From contig CM037585.1 in NCBI GenBank assembly GCA_021018995.1, positions 63,738,646 to 63,802,645 on the forward strand: 64,000 nucleotides of DNA, given 5' to 3'. The translations under genes were made by a program, and so were the position numbers. The DNA comes from Chloranthus sessilifolius (taxonomy: Eukaryota; Streptophyta; Magnoliopsida; Chloranthales; Chloranthaceae). Below the pieces are notes generated by a model. The model was not told the origin of the DNA and did no database searches. It saw only the letters and a list, made by a program, of their open reading frames with translations. Shown piece after piece: positions 1 to 10,130 of this stretch (its first letter is position 1; the number at the start of each line of letters is the position of its first letter).

Positions 1-511
1 TTAATGATCACAAATCATCCTAGGGATTTCCTCCAAATCAAAGGCTTCAATTAGAATATTAAAATCACTACAGATGCTGTGGATGCAAGGCTACAAGCTC
101 AGGCATCCACAGACATATTAAACCTAGGAAGATCAGATGGTTATCAATAGATCTACTGGTTAAATGAATGGGTATTCCCCAAGTAGATAAATCCTATAGA
201 CTTCTAATGGAATCACAAGATCTATAGATTTAATTGAACTTCAAAACCAATAATTTATTGAATCAAACAACATACAATAACCTTATTCTCAGATCTGTAG
301 TTTGTGCATCAATCCACACATCTTCATGCCAAAATTACAACTACAAAACAGATCTGAGCTGCTATCTAGATCTAATCCAATAGGTTGGATTAGAGAGAGA
401 AGGGGGAAGAGAAGAGAGAAAATAAAATCTAAAATTAAACCTAAATGAGTCAAGGAGAACTCAGAGAATTTCCTAGTTTCATTGCTGAAGAATTACAGCA
501 AAGAGGATGCT

Positions 512-519
512 TATTTATA
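512..519 (-). promoter_or_regulatory. TATA box of element B 3' LTR
   Basis: The plus strand reads TATTTATA, so the minus strand reads TATAAATA. The same motif is at 20163-20170 in the other LTR. CCAAT-type motifs (plus-strand CAATCA) lie upstream in element orientation at about 554 and 617. The placement fits the start of LTR transcription on the minus strand. Confidence 0.6.
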
Positions 520-1212
520 CATATGCAGTGATCCCTGTACCTTGAATTGCAGTCAATCAGAGGAGAGGAATTTCATTGCAAATACTTCTAATCCAAGTGA
601 TTAGTAATCCGTCCAATCAAAGAGAAGAGAGTGCTCCATTCAATTATACACAGCTGAAATGATTTGCTTCCCGCCCAGAATTTTGTTTGAAAAATAGTTT
701 GCATGTGGGCAGCTATCCCATGTTCTTTGGAGATCCCAAAAATACTCCTGCCGAGCAAAGATAACTCCAATAGCAGCCCTCAGATACTTGCTACAAATTA
801 ATTGGGACCAAGCTGCGGTGAATGCCTAAATTTATCTCAAAATCCCTTGGCTGCATTTGGAACTGGTCTTGTAATCGGTGATGATGACGATTAGCACTTT
901 TCGAGCTTCGAGCAGTTCAAAGAAAGACACGAGAGCTTCAAAGCATAATAACAGCTCTATTCGTGAGGTGTGTTGAACATCTCGACAAGTTGGCTGAAGG
1001 TGTGGACTTGAATTCGAGAGATTGAAGTATCCATTCGATAGATACTGAAGTGCAGCTCAGAACTCAGCAGCTTCAGGTGATAATTCGTGAGGGTGGGAGT
1101 TGCTTTCGAGAGGATAAAGCAGCTATTTCGAGAGGTTGGGACTTTGGAGTGCTCAAGAAAATGACAGAAGCTGTCAGCTAGAACTGGACAGGTTGGGCAC
1201 CCCATTAATTCG

Positions 1213-1217
1213 AGAGG
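1213..1217. repeat. Target site duplication, left copy, element A
   Basis: AGAGG directly precedes the LTR terminus TGTTGCG and recurs at 14532-14536 directly after TTAACA. A 5 bp duplication is usual for Ty3/gypsy integrase. Confidence 0.85.
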
Positions 1218-2686
1218 TGTTGCGACATCTCAGTGTGCTTATTTTATTTGTTAGTGGTAAAAACAATTTAAAATCAAAGAAAGAGTAAAACAGGGGATGG
1301 AATCAGCACAACTGAGAAATCCTAGACCTGCAAGATACAGGGTTCATTTGTAGCAAGTTTTGATAAGTAAGAGTTTGTCCCACAGGGAAAGGTGATCTAC
1401 AGCTCCAAAGGAGCCATCTCTAGTAGTCCCTCCAGATTTGACTACAGATTTGGCAGTCCTAAAAGGAGGGGAGTTTAAGGTTACTTATTCTAAGTATTCT
1501 AAGATAGCCTAATGAGTTAACTACAGAAAGGGTTGAGAAGATGGATGGATTGTGGAAAATAAATATAAAAGGGTGAGAAGTAGGTTATTCAGTCTAGATC
1601 AGAGGAGTTTTATAACTCAGATTCAGATCTGATGTTATGGAAATCCTGTCCAATGGCTACATTATCACCAAAGAGGAGGAAGAATTCAACTCATCCCTGT
1701 GCCATGATCCAATCCCTTAAGGTTATAACCTGTCCACTTAAATGGTCACAGACTATCCCATAGGGGAACCACAGTCCAACGATGGGTCAAAAAAAATTAA
1801 TCATTGTAGGCACTACTTCATCCAGGCTACAAGCTTAGGGAATCCATAGGGAACCTCAACCTCTAAAGCCCTATGTGTGGGGCTAAGGCTGTATAGGACC
1901 ATCATAGCCCAGGCACATAGAACCAGCAAGAGATTGAGTACCACCTTAGATCTATCTGTCCATTACTTGAGTGGGGCTGCAATGGTCCAATCACAAGCCT
2001 ACAATCTCCATAACCAGATCAGATCTACCATCTGATGGCGGGTCTATATATATATATGGGGAGTCTGCCTCTGCACAATCTCCTGCCAGGCTTAACAGCT
2101 CAGGCTCGGGGAAGAAGGATCCATCTTGGATCGGCGGATTGGATTCACCCTAAGGCTATAGCCTGTCCACTTAAATGGTCACGGGTTATCCCAGAGGCTA
2201 TCCTCCTCATGGAGCCCAAGACAAAACAAGTTAATTGCTGCTACCACCATGGTCACAAGGCTACCAGCTCAGGCTCCCATGAGAATTTCAGATCTAGTGG
2301 GTCCTGTGGTGGGGCTAAGGCTGTATAGGACCGTGATAGCCCAAACACACAGGTCACTTGGATCTGAGTGGATCCTTAGAATCAGTCCTCCATTGCTTTG
2401 AAACACAGCCAAAGTAATGGCAGATCACAAGGCAGCAGCCTTGCACAGAACAGCTCACAAATACACAAATCCCATAAGAGTACAAATCCTATTACAAAAA
2501 CTCCATTAATCTAACCTCAATAGACATACAAAGGCATGGCCAGCAAGTGCTGAGCCATGGAGAGAAGAAGAAAAAGAAGAAAAAAGAAAACTACTTACGG
2601 CTACAGAAAAACAAGACTACAATGCTAAAAAACAAAACAGAGCAAAAATTGAACTCTTCCCCCCCTAAACCTAAACCAGGCTTAGG

Positions 2687-2695
2687 TTTATATAG
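2687..2695 (-). promoter_or_regulatory. TATA box, element A 3' LTR
   Basis: The minus strand reads CTATATAAA. Equivalent CTATATAAG sites occur in the other A LTR and in the C and D LTRs at the same relative place, just downstream of the inverted telo-box pair. Confidence 0.7.
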
Positions 2696-2712
2696 CAGTG
2701 GTGTGGCGGCAC

Positions 2713-2734
2713 ATTAGGGTTAGGAAACCCTAAT
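2713..2734. promoter_or_regulatory. Inverted telo-box pair, element A 3' LTR
   Basis: Two perfect 9-nt arms, ATTAGGGTT and AACCCTAAT, are separated by 4 nt. Each arm contains the plant telo-box core AAACCCTAA/TTAGGGTT. The pair lies about 18 bp upstream of the TATA box in element orientation and recurs in the C and D LTRs. Confidence 0.7.
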
Positions 2735-3721
2735 TTTAACGATGCCACATGGCCGAATAATGATCCTTAGATGCCTCGAGGCATGTGCATAGAGGTTTAA
2801 GCATGGGAGTGCGTGCCCTAATCCTTAGAAATCTCTAGAAAGTCCTCTGCAAAATGTTGGAAGTTAGAGTTCAGAGCTTCGCCAGGTTGCAGTCGATTCC
2901 CAGACATGTCGCGTGGTAGCTCTAGTCTTCGCGTGGTTGAGTTTAACATTAAAGCTTCAGACGTCGCGTGGTTGCAGCTTCTTGATGCTTTGAGCAATCG
3001 CGAGGTAGACAGTTAAGCTCTCGCTGGATTGGGCTTCGCGCAGTTGGATTGATAATTGTGAATAGCGCGGGAACTGCGCGAGCTTTCCACTTCACTTTGC
3101 GAGGCTAATTCTGGCTTTCGCGAGACTGCTTTCTTTCTGAATAGCGCGAGAACTACATGAGAAGTTCACTTCTTAGTGGATCTTCGTGAGGATCCTCACG
3201 AGGCATTGAGGCTTTTCTGAACTGTCCAGCAGGTTCTCTTGATATTTGCATCCACTCTTGCAAAGCCGCGAGGCGTGATTCAAGCTCTCTCCTCAGCTGT
3301 TCTGAGCAAACCGCGCGAGGGTGAGAGGGGTCTTCTTGAACTGTGCTGGAGCTATGCGACCCTTAACTTCTAAACTTCGCGAGAGCTGCGCAACTCAAGG
3401 CTTCTGAAGCTCTTTTATCACTCTAATGCGCGAGAAGTTGTTTATGAAGTCTTGGGACTTCGCGAGGACTGCGCGAAGTGTATTTTTTTGAATCCTCTAG
3501 AGCTTTGTCAGCTGCGCAAGGCTCTTCTATGGTCTGGATTCATGGTTCATTCTTCTGAGGGACTTCTGGTGCCAAAACAGTCTCCTTAGTAGGATTCATG
3601 GCCTTATTGCCCTGCTGTTTATTACCTACAGAAAACACTTAACAAGCATTTATTAGATGGCTAAGGGTCTAATCAAAGGCTAAGTTAAGGGGTGAAAAGT
3701 GGTACTTTTCAGGTCTTAACA

Positions 3722-3734
3722 CACCCCCAAACCT
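3722..3734 (-). other. Polypurine tract of element A
   Basis: The minus strand reads AGGTTTGGGGGTG and abuts the 3' LTR start TGTTAAGACC. This is the expected plus-strand DNA priming site. An identical 13-mer lies at 5380-5392. Confidence 0.85.
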
Positions 3735-5606
3735 AATCTTTGCTAGTCCCTTAGCAAAGCTATACTAAATCAACTATAGAATTTAAATGCCACTTTCATA
3801 GGGAGCACGGATATATTTAGCATATGTACCAAGCCTTTTAAACCCCTAGGTGATCCCTAGTGGAGGAGTGAAGTGTCCTGAGGGTTTTCAGTGAAGACAC
3901 CCACAAACTTCTCAATGAAGCAGTTAACAAAAGTGCAATTTATCAGATGAGCAGTCAAGGAACAGAGTTAGTTCACCTTTAAATTAGTGGAAAAATAAGA
4001 AACTTAAACACATTGGCTGCACAGACATTTAAACAGTGTAAGCTTCTCATGAAAGCACAACATTTCTAATCAGTTTACACCAAAGACACTACACATGAGT
4101 GTCAACACTGAGCTCATCACTGGATCAAAATTTAGGTTATAGGTCACACCTAATGTATTCAAGATCAAACCAAAAACTCTCCAGGGCATACTCTCATAAA
4201 GAAAAACTGTTGAGGATGTCATTTTCTCTCAAGCTCAAGAGCAGTTACATCCCCCAAATGGGTCTGTAAGCATGAGCATAGGCATAGCTCTGAAGTTCTG
4301 GCATCATTGACAGATCCTCACCATAGATTGAACAACTCTCTGTCTCCACATGACAGCTCACTCAACTTTGGATCACAAGGGCTTTAACTGGGCTCTAATG
4401 TGGCTTATGGAGTGGGGTTAAAAAGAATGGAAGGTTGAAAAGGGGTTCAAAATTGAGAAATCAGTAGGTGAAGGAGGTGATTCATGACTTCACCTTCTTT
4501 AATTCAGCTCATTTCATCTTCTTTGAGGTTTTCAGATTTGAAGTGATCAGTTTCTCTTCTTGATTTCAATTTTTCCAATGAAAGTTCCCTCTTGACTCCT
4601 CTCTTACTCCTCTTCATTATTGTTTTTGTTTCTTTTTTATGCATTTCTCTTCTTTTTATTTTGTTTTTGCTTTTCTGAAATGCCACCATTTTCTCAGTTA
4701 CCATATTGCCAGAATTTGAGGTACTTCTTCTTTCTTCACCTAATGGTGACCATAGCTAGTCCATCTTCAACTCTTTCTTCTTTACCTTCTGAATTCTTAG
4801 AGTGAGGGTAAGGTTAAATCAGATGCATAGGTTCAGGTACAGGTGCTCAGGTGCATTTTTGAAGAAATTTAGGATTTAAAGCTCAAGGGGGGTATGGGCA
4901 AAGGCAGTTGCTTAAGGTCGGTCTATTTAGGCTCAAACTGTCCAAAAGAAGGCCTTGATCCTTTCCTAAGTCTCATGAGTGCTGTCAGCTGTTTCAACTT
5001 GGAGTTACCCAACTTCTAGTGAGCATAGTGACTCAGCCAGTCCTTAGAGCTAAAAGAAATTGCCTTAGTCACTCCTCAAGGAAAAAAATTTTGTATAGGC
5101 CCAAACCTCACTGGTTATGGTCTTCCTTTGAATTCTTAAGTATGTCCTTACCTTTTTCTCTCTCTAGTGATTCACTAAGTGCTGATACAAGTAAGTTTCC
5201 TTAGTGATCTCATCATGGAAATGTGAAATATTACAAGCTTATAATGCCTAAAGTCTGAAAACAATTTTAAATTTCATTATTTTTCATGATTCTCTAGTGA
5301 ATATGGCTCCATTTCCATATTACTCACAAGATTCTGCTGCACTTAGGTTAACTATTCCATTTGCAGGATCTGCCTGCCACACCCCCAAACCTATGAGGAG
5401 CAATGTCCTCACTAGTTCAAAGTTGGGTGTACAGCAAATTTATTAATGGCAAGAGAAAAGAAAATAGCATGGAGCAAAACAGACACAAGAACAGAAGAAG
5501 AGCAATGACAAAAGAAGAAGATCTATTATATAAGAGAGAAATGTACAAAAGGAAAAACAAAAGGAGAAAAATAAAAAGCAGAAACAGTAAAAATCCTAGG
5601 TACAAG
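3735..5606 (-). other. Conserved 3' non-coding block of element A, with second PPT-like tract at 5380-5392
   Basis: There is no credible reading frame here. The block aligns along its length with the same interval in B (15629-17262), C (38532-40218) and D (42725-44340). Recognisable islands include the segment around 3840 (CCTAGGTGATCCCTAGTGG) and the one around 4220 (GCTCAAGAGCAGTTAC). Near its inner end the 13-mer of the PPT is repeated exactly at 5380-5392. Short AT-rich and pyrimidine-rich runs occur at 4560-4680. Confidence 0.7.
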
Positions 5607-8600
5607 CTAATCGGAGCCTGAATCAAAACCGGTCTCAACCCATCTTCTTGGCATGCTCTTGAAGGAGAGCCTCTTCCTCTTTCTTCTTTCGTGCCCGCTC
5701 TTCCTTCCGTTGGGCATCAGTTTTGGGCAAGGTTGGTGCCCTGACCCTCATTTTTTGGGTCTTTGGTTCAGGGGGGGTCACTGAAGATTTGTCTTTGGTT
5801 TGCTCAGGTGATTTGATAGGACCTTTTCCTTTAGGACTCTTCCCTTTGGGGCCCTTCCCTTTGGAGGTTGGCCCTTGCTGAGTCTGAGGGGGAATAAGAG
5901 GAGATTTAGCTTTTTCTGGCTCGGGAGGGACAAGCGGGCTCTTGCCTTTATCTTTCAGTGGTGGTGCTTCCTCAGACTGGGCAGATTGTTCTTTTCCAAT
6001 TTTGATAGAGGCAGCTGTGTGAGTAGTCCTCTTAGCTGTAGCTTTCCTTCTCTGAGGATAAGTTTGCTCAGCAGGGTCAGAAGAAGGAGGAGCAACAGGA
6101 TTTTTAGAACTTGGATGCACAGGTGGGGCAGAGTCAGAATCGGAATTGGAGGGAAAGAGAACAGTGGGGTCCAATCCAAGGGCTGCAGCAGCCTGTCTGC
6201 GTTCTTCTTTAGAAAGCAATCGACCATGGGGGTCATCCTGAGCATAAGCTCTGGTGGCCTTTGGTGGTGGGGATGGAGGAGCAGGCTTTTTCCCTTTTTG
6301 GGCAGCAGTGGTTCTTTTGGAGGGAGTGGGTTTCTTGGAAGGAGTCCTCTTTCTCTTGGGTGCAGGAGATTTGGCAGGGGGAGGCACTGTATCAGGAGGT
6401 GGTGGAGGTTCTTGAGTAGGGGGTGGAGGAGGTGGAGGAGGTGGAGGAGGTGGAGATGTAGATGTAGGAGCAGGGGGGATGGAAGAAGATGGTATGGGGT
6501 GTGTGGAAGGTGGAGCCTCAGGGGGTGTTGTAGCAAGAGGGGTGGCTTCAATTGGTTGGCCTGTCAGAGATGCAATCCTTTTTTGCAAAATTTCAATCTA
6601 TTTTTCAGCATAAAGGAGGTTGGCATCAGAAAGCCCCTTAGTGAGCCTGTGGGTCTCCTCAGCATTATTCAGCCTTTTTTCAAACATCCGGGCTCTCTTG
6701 TGCTCCAGCTCGACATTGGCTTTCTCCATCTCCGCCTACAGTTTATAGTAAGTTGCATTAGCCTTTGTCGTAGTGAGGCTCTCCAAAATTGACTCCCACC
6801 CCTTTGAAACATCTCATGCCTTACACGTGAGCAAGCTTAGTCACTCATCTTTGCAAAGAAAGGGTACTCAATGGATTGTCTGAGTTGGGCCATTCCCCTG
6901 AGAACATCCCTCTTGATGTAGGCATTGTCCCTCATGGCATGGAGGAGGGTGAAGTAAGGAGGGGTGTAGTAGGAGTGTCGTGGTAAGATTGATAGAAATG
7001 GGTGGAAGAAGTAGAAGGTGATTGGTCCTGGGGGGGTAAAGTGGAGACTGCAGTGAGGAAGTCTAGTTGAGGGGTAGAAGGTTCTGTGTCAGTTTGTGTG
7101 GAGTGGTTAGTGGAATGAGGAGGGGGTAGGATAAGAGGGGGATGGAAGACATGGGTGGGAAAGTAAATGAAGGGGGTCCTTTGAAGGTTGGTGGTTCCGG
7201 TAAGGGAAAAAATTGAAGGGTGAGGGGTCAGAAAGGTAATGGGGGGGTGAAAAATGTGGGGGTGTTAATGGGAAAGGTAGATGGGAAGGGAATGGGGTCT
7301 GTTTGGGTGGAGGTGTGGGTAAATCGGGGTGGAGGTAATATGAGTGGGGGAAGGATAGGTAGAGTGGGGAAGGAATGGTGGGGTATGGTGTCTTGGAAGG
7401 GGATGGTTGGAGTTAAGTCAATGGGGGGAAAGTCTGGTTTGACTGTGGAGGCAGAAGTGGAAGGGGACTGGATTTGAGGGGTAGAAGGTGGTTGTGCAGA
7501 GGTGGGTGGTTTTATCAATGTTTGAAGGGTGGATTGGATGTTGGTGATGTCAGTCTGCATTTGGTCTTGGGTATGTGTTGTGTTGGATAGTTGGGTCTGA
7601 ATGTCATGTATGACGGAAAGGATATGGGTAAGTGTGTCTGAGTTTGGTTGGGGTGGAGTGTGAGAAGAAGAGGCAACAGGTTGGAAAGGGGAAGTAGGGG
7701 CATGGTGGAATGTTGTAGGAGGAGAAGGAGGGTCTGGTGAGTGATGTGGGGAATTTGGGAGAGGGATATCATGGGTTGCCAGGGTGTCAAGCAATGTAGT
7801 CATGAAGGCCTGATATCCGGAAGTAGTGGCTAGGTTAAAGTCAAGGTCTGTGAGTGGAGGTGAGGTAGGGATGGTTGGGATGGTGGCTGGGTCAATATGT
7901 GGGATTTCTGTGGGAATGATAGAGGTGGTTGGTTTAGGTAAGGATCTGGCAGGGGTTATGTGAGAGGTTTTTTTTTTAATGTAGGATATCAAGGGAGGGC
8001 TGTCAGGGTTCAGTTCAGATGATGGGGGAATTGGGGGTGTGTACTGAGGTAATGTAGGTGAGGGTAGGGGGATGTCATGGGGGTCAACACTTTCCTCCAG
8101 GAACGAATCATAGGGAATTCTGGAGCAGGTATGGAAAAGGCATATAAAAGAGGGACAGGGAGAGATGGAAGAGGCAAAGAAACGGATGGAGGGGTAGGTG
8201 TGGTGGAAGGAGGTAATGCTGCAGAAGCAGAAGTGACCGAAGGTTGCACCACCTTCTTGGGAACATGAGCTTTAGCCACCTTTTTGGGAGCAGGGGTGGT
8301 CTTTGCAGCAGCAGTCCCCTCTCCTTTCTCAGAAGTAGTCTGAGCTTTCTTCTTCTTACTGGGATCCATCAGACTCCTGCTGATCCCCCATTGTCTCTTT
8401 GTGAAAGTGGTAGGGGGGAGGTCAACAGTTAACTCCCCCATTGGTATCTTGTACCCTCCCCTCAAGAGTAATTTGGTGATGAGTTTTACATAGGGGAGAG
8501 TGTGGAGCTTCTTTTTGTGCCCTATCTTTACCATAATATCCTTCATGGCCTCAAACATCAACCCGACAGCATGGAATCTGTGGCTCCGAGAGAAGGAATA

Positions 8601-9254
8601 GAGAGCATCAGCAATTGGGGTCCTCCTCTCCTGCTGATGGCTGGCACAATAGATGTTCTTTCAGAGAACTTGATCAATGAACAGGAGTTTGGGGTCCAGA
8701 TCTCTTCTCCTGATGGAATCCCCTGTGGCCTTCAACCCACCAGTAAGGGCTTGTGCAATGGTATCAATAGGGGCACACAGAGGGGGGCCATATCCGCAGT
8801 TGGGGTTAAAGACAACAGGGATACCCATTACTTCAGCAATCAACTCAGGCTTGAGTAACATGTCAAAATTGTCAACTAACACTAGGAGGCCTGGCTGTCC
8901 ACGATGGTCTGGTCTAGCCCTAATGTGCTGGTAAAAGTGTTGTACTAGTCTAGGGTAGGCTAGTGCAGGGGTAGCTTGCAGCAGTGGGGTCAAACTAGCT
9001 TTACGGATAAACTCAATGGCAGGGGTTGACAGAGGGTCCGTTTCAAAGAAAGAGAGGTCAAAAACAGCTTCAGGCTCCAAGGGAATGAGAGTCAGGAGCT
9101 CAGAGGGTGTAGAGTAGTCAAGTGTTAGCGCAGCCACATCCTACATCGCTTCCTTCCCTTTTTGTGGCACCTCAGAGGGCTTGGCTTTCTTGGGAGTGGG
9201 CTCAATGGGAGCCTTATCCCTTGCTCTTTTCACAGGTGCGCTCTTAGGGGCCAT
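5607..9254 (-). pseudogene. Element A ORF3 (post-integrase ORF of Athila elements), broken
   Basis: This long ORF sits where Athila elements carry their third ORF, and I recognise its N-terminal part as like the putative plant transposon protein family. The start is the ATG at 9254 (MAPKSAP), followed by a lysine/arginine-rich, nuclear-localisation-like stretch. A conserved globular region follows (about 9130-8380; motifs ALAYPRLVQHFYQHI, NPNCGYGPPL, KRQWGISRS). Next come a very long Pro/Ser/Thr-rich part (about 8250-7230) with a small amphipathic helix, a charged coiled coil (about 6800-6550), a poly-proline run (about 6460-6410), a Lys/Pro-rich part, and a tail of the type KKMG...DSGSD. No signal peptide or membrane helix is visible. 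Breaks are a stop at about 9138, a stop at about 8660, a frameshift near 8090, two stops in the coiled coil, and a stop plus frameshift in the tail. Function is unknown. Confidence 0.7.
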
Positions 9255-10130
9255 GGAACTTCTCCTCTGAGAGTGAGTAGTTGGAAAAATGAAAAGTAAA
9301 AGTTGAGGGCTGAGGCTTACCCTAAAAGTTAGGGTTCTGTTCAATCTGATGCACAAAAGATCGTGAAAGCTCTTATCAGGGGGCAACTGGTGGAAGAGGC
9401 TTTAGGAACAAATCCCCAGAATGAGAAGGTGAACGATGGATTGTAAACTGGATGCTGGAGGAGAGAGATTAATGGGAGTCAGAGCTAGGGTTTCGCTGGC
9501 TGGAGAAGAAAGAGAAAACATAAAAGGAAAGCAGCGCGGGGTTGGATTATATAAATCGTGGGGCTCGGTACGCTTTGAAAATATCAGCTCGCTGGATAGA
9601 AGTGAATGGGTCGCGAGGTTGGATGTTCATCCAAACTGCGCGAGGAATTCACACAACAGCGTTTGAACTGCGTGAGAGCATAGCAGTTCCTTATGATCTG
9701 TGCGAGAGGGAGCCAAGCCACATCTTCAGAACCGCGCGACGGCTTAAACAGAGTTAAAAAATGCACACACCCACAAGTTAGCCTTTGACCTTTGCTTTGT
9801 GGGTGGATTCTCTCACAGGCTCTCGTCTAGGGACACCCTTATTCATTCACAACAGGATTCTCCATGCTTTCCCAACAATTAATCATGCAATTGCTCAAAA
9901 AGCATTTAATCAAAACCTCATATCCAAAACATTCTCATTATCACACAATCTAATCATCATTCATTTGTTCACAAGCATCAATTCAAAGGGAACCAGAAGC
10001 AAAGCAGGCAGACAAATTGTTCAGGTCATATACATTCAAACTCTGACAAGATCACTAAAAATTCTTAAAAATAGTAAAAAGAACAAACCATACTAAAATA
10101 CATGACATACACCATGCATAGATTTGTGAA
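9255..10130 (-). promoter_or_regulatory. Putative ORF3 leader and promoter region of element A
   Basis: In element orientation there is an array of CGCGAG/GCGCGA motifs (about 9745-9560), a TATA-like ATTTATATAAT (9546-9556), and a leader of about 290 bp ending at the ORF3 ATG. The leader contains a possible intron, with donor GGTAAGC near 9322 and acceptor CTCTCAG near 9270. The interval 9760-10130 shows nothing recognisable apart from AT-rich filler. This layout resembles the LTR promoter. Promoter activity is inferred, not shown. Confidence 0.4.

Larger units (their letters stand above)
1..1217 (-). repeat. Element B 3' LTR, part left of the element A insertion
   Basis: This stretch aligns with 19652-20893 of B's other LTR, with scattered substitutions and small indels. 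It ends exactly at AGAGG, which is repeated after element A at 14532-14536. From about 900 it carries many short TTCGAGAGG-like and TTCGATAG-like motifs. No coding sequence is visible. Confidence 0.85.
1218..3721 (-). repeat. Element A 3' LTR
   Basis: The 2504 bp run from TGTTGCGACATC to CTTTTCAGGTCTTAACA and match 12027-14531 throughout. In element orientation the order is: terminus at 3721, an array of CGCGAG-type motifs (about 3510-2880), an inverted telo-box pair (2713-2734), a TATA box (2687-2695), then a transcribed region with short degenerate repeats. No ORF of interest is present. Confidence 0.95.

Noticed and set aside
5875..6792. Long plus-strand frame of 305 codons, rich in Arg, Ser and Trp
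   Set aside because: It is the complement of the Pro/Lys-rich part of ORF3 in element A. Low-complexity coding DNA often opens the opposite strand.
7220..7477. Gly/Val-rich plus-strand frame, with similar frames at 46549-46794 and 57956-58327
   Set aside because: Each is antisense to the Pro/Ser/Thr-rich part of an ORF3.
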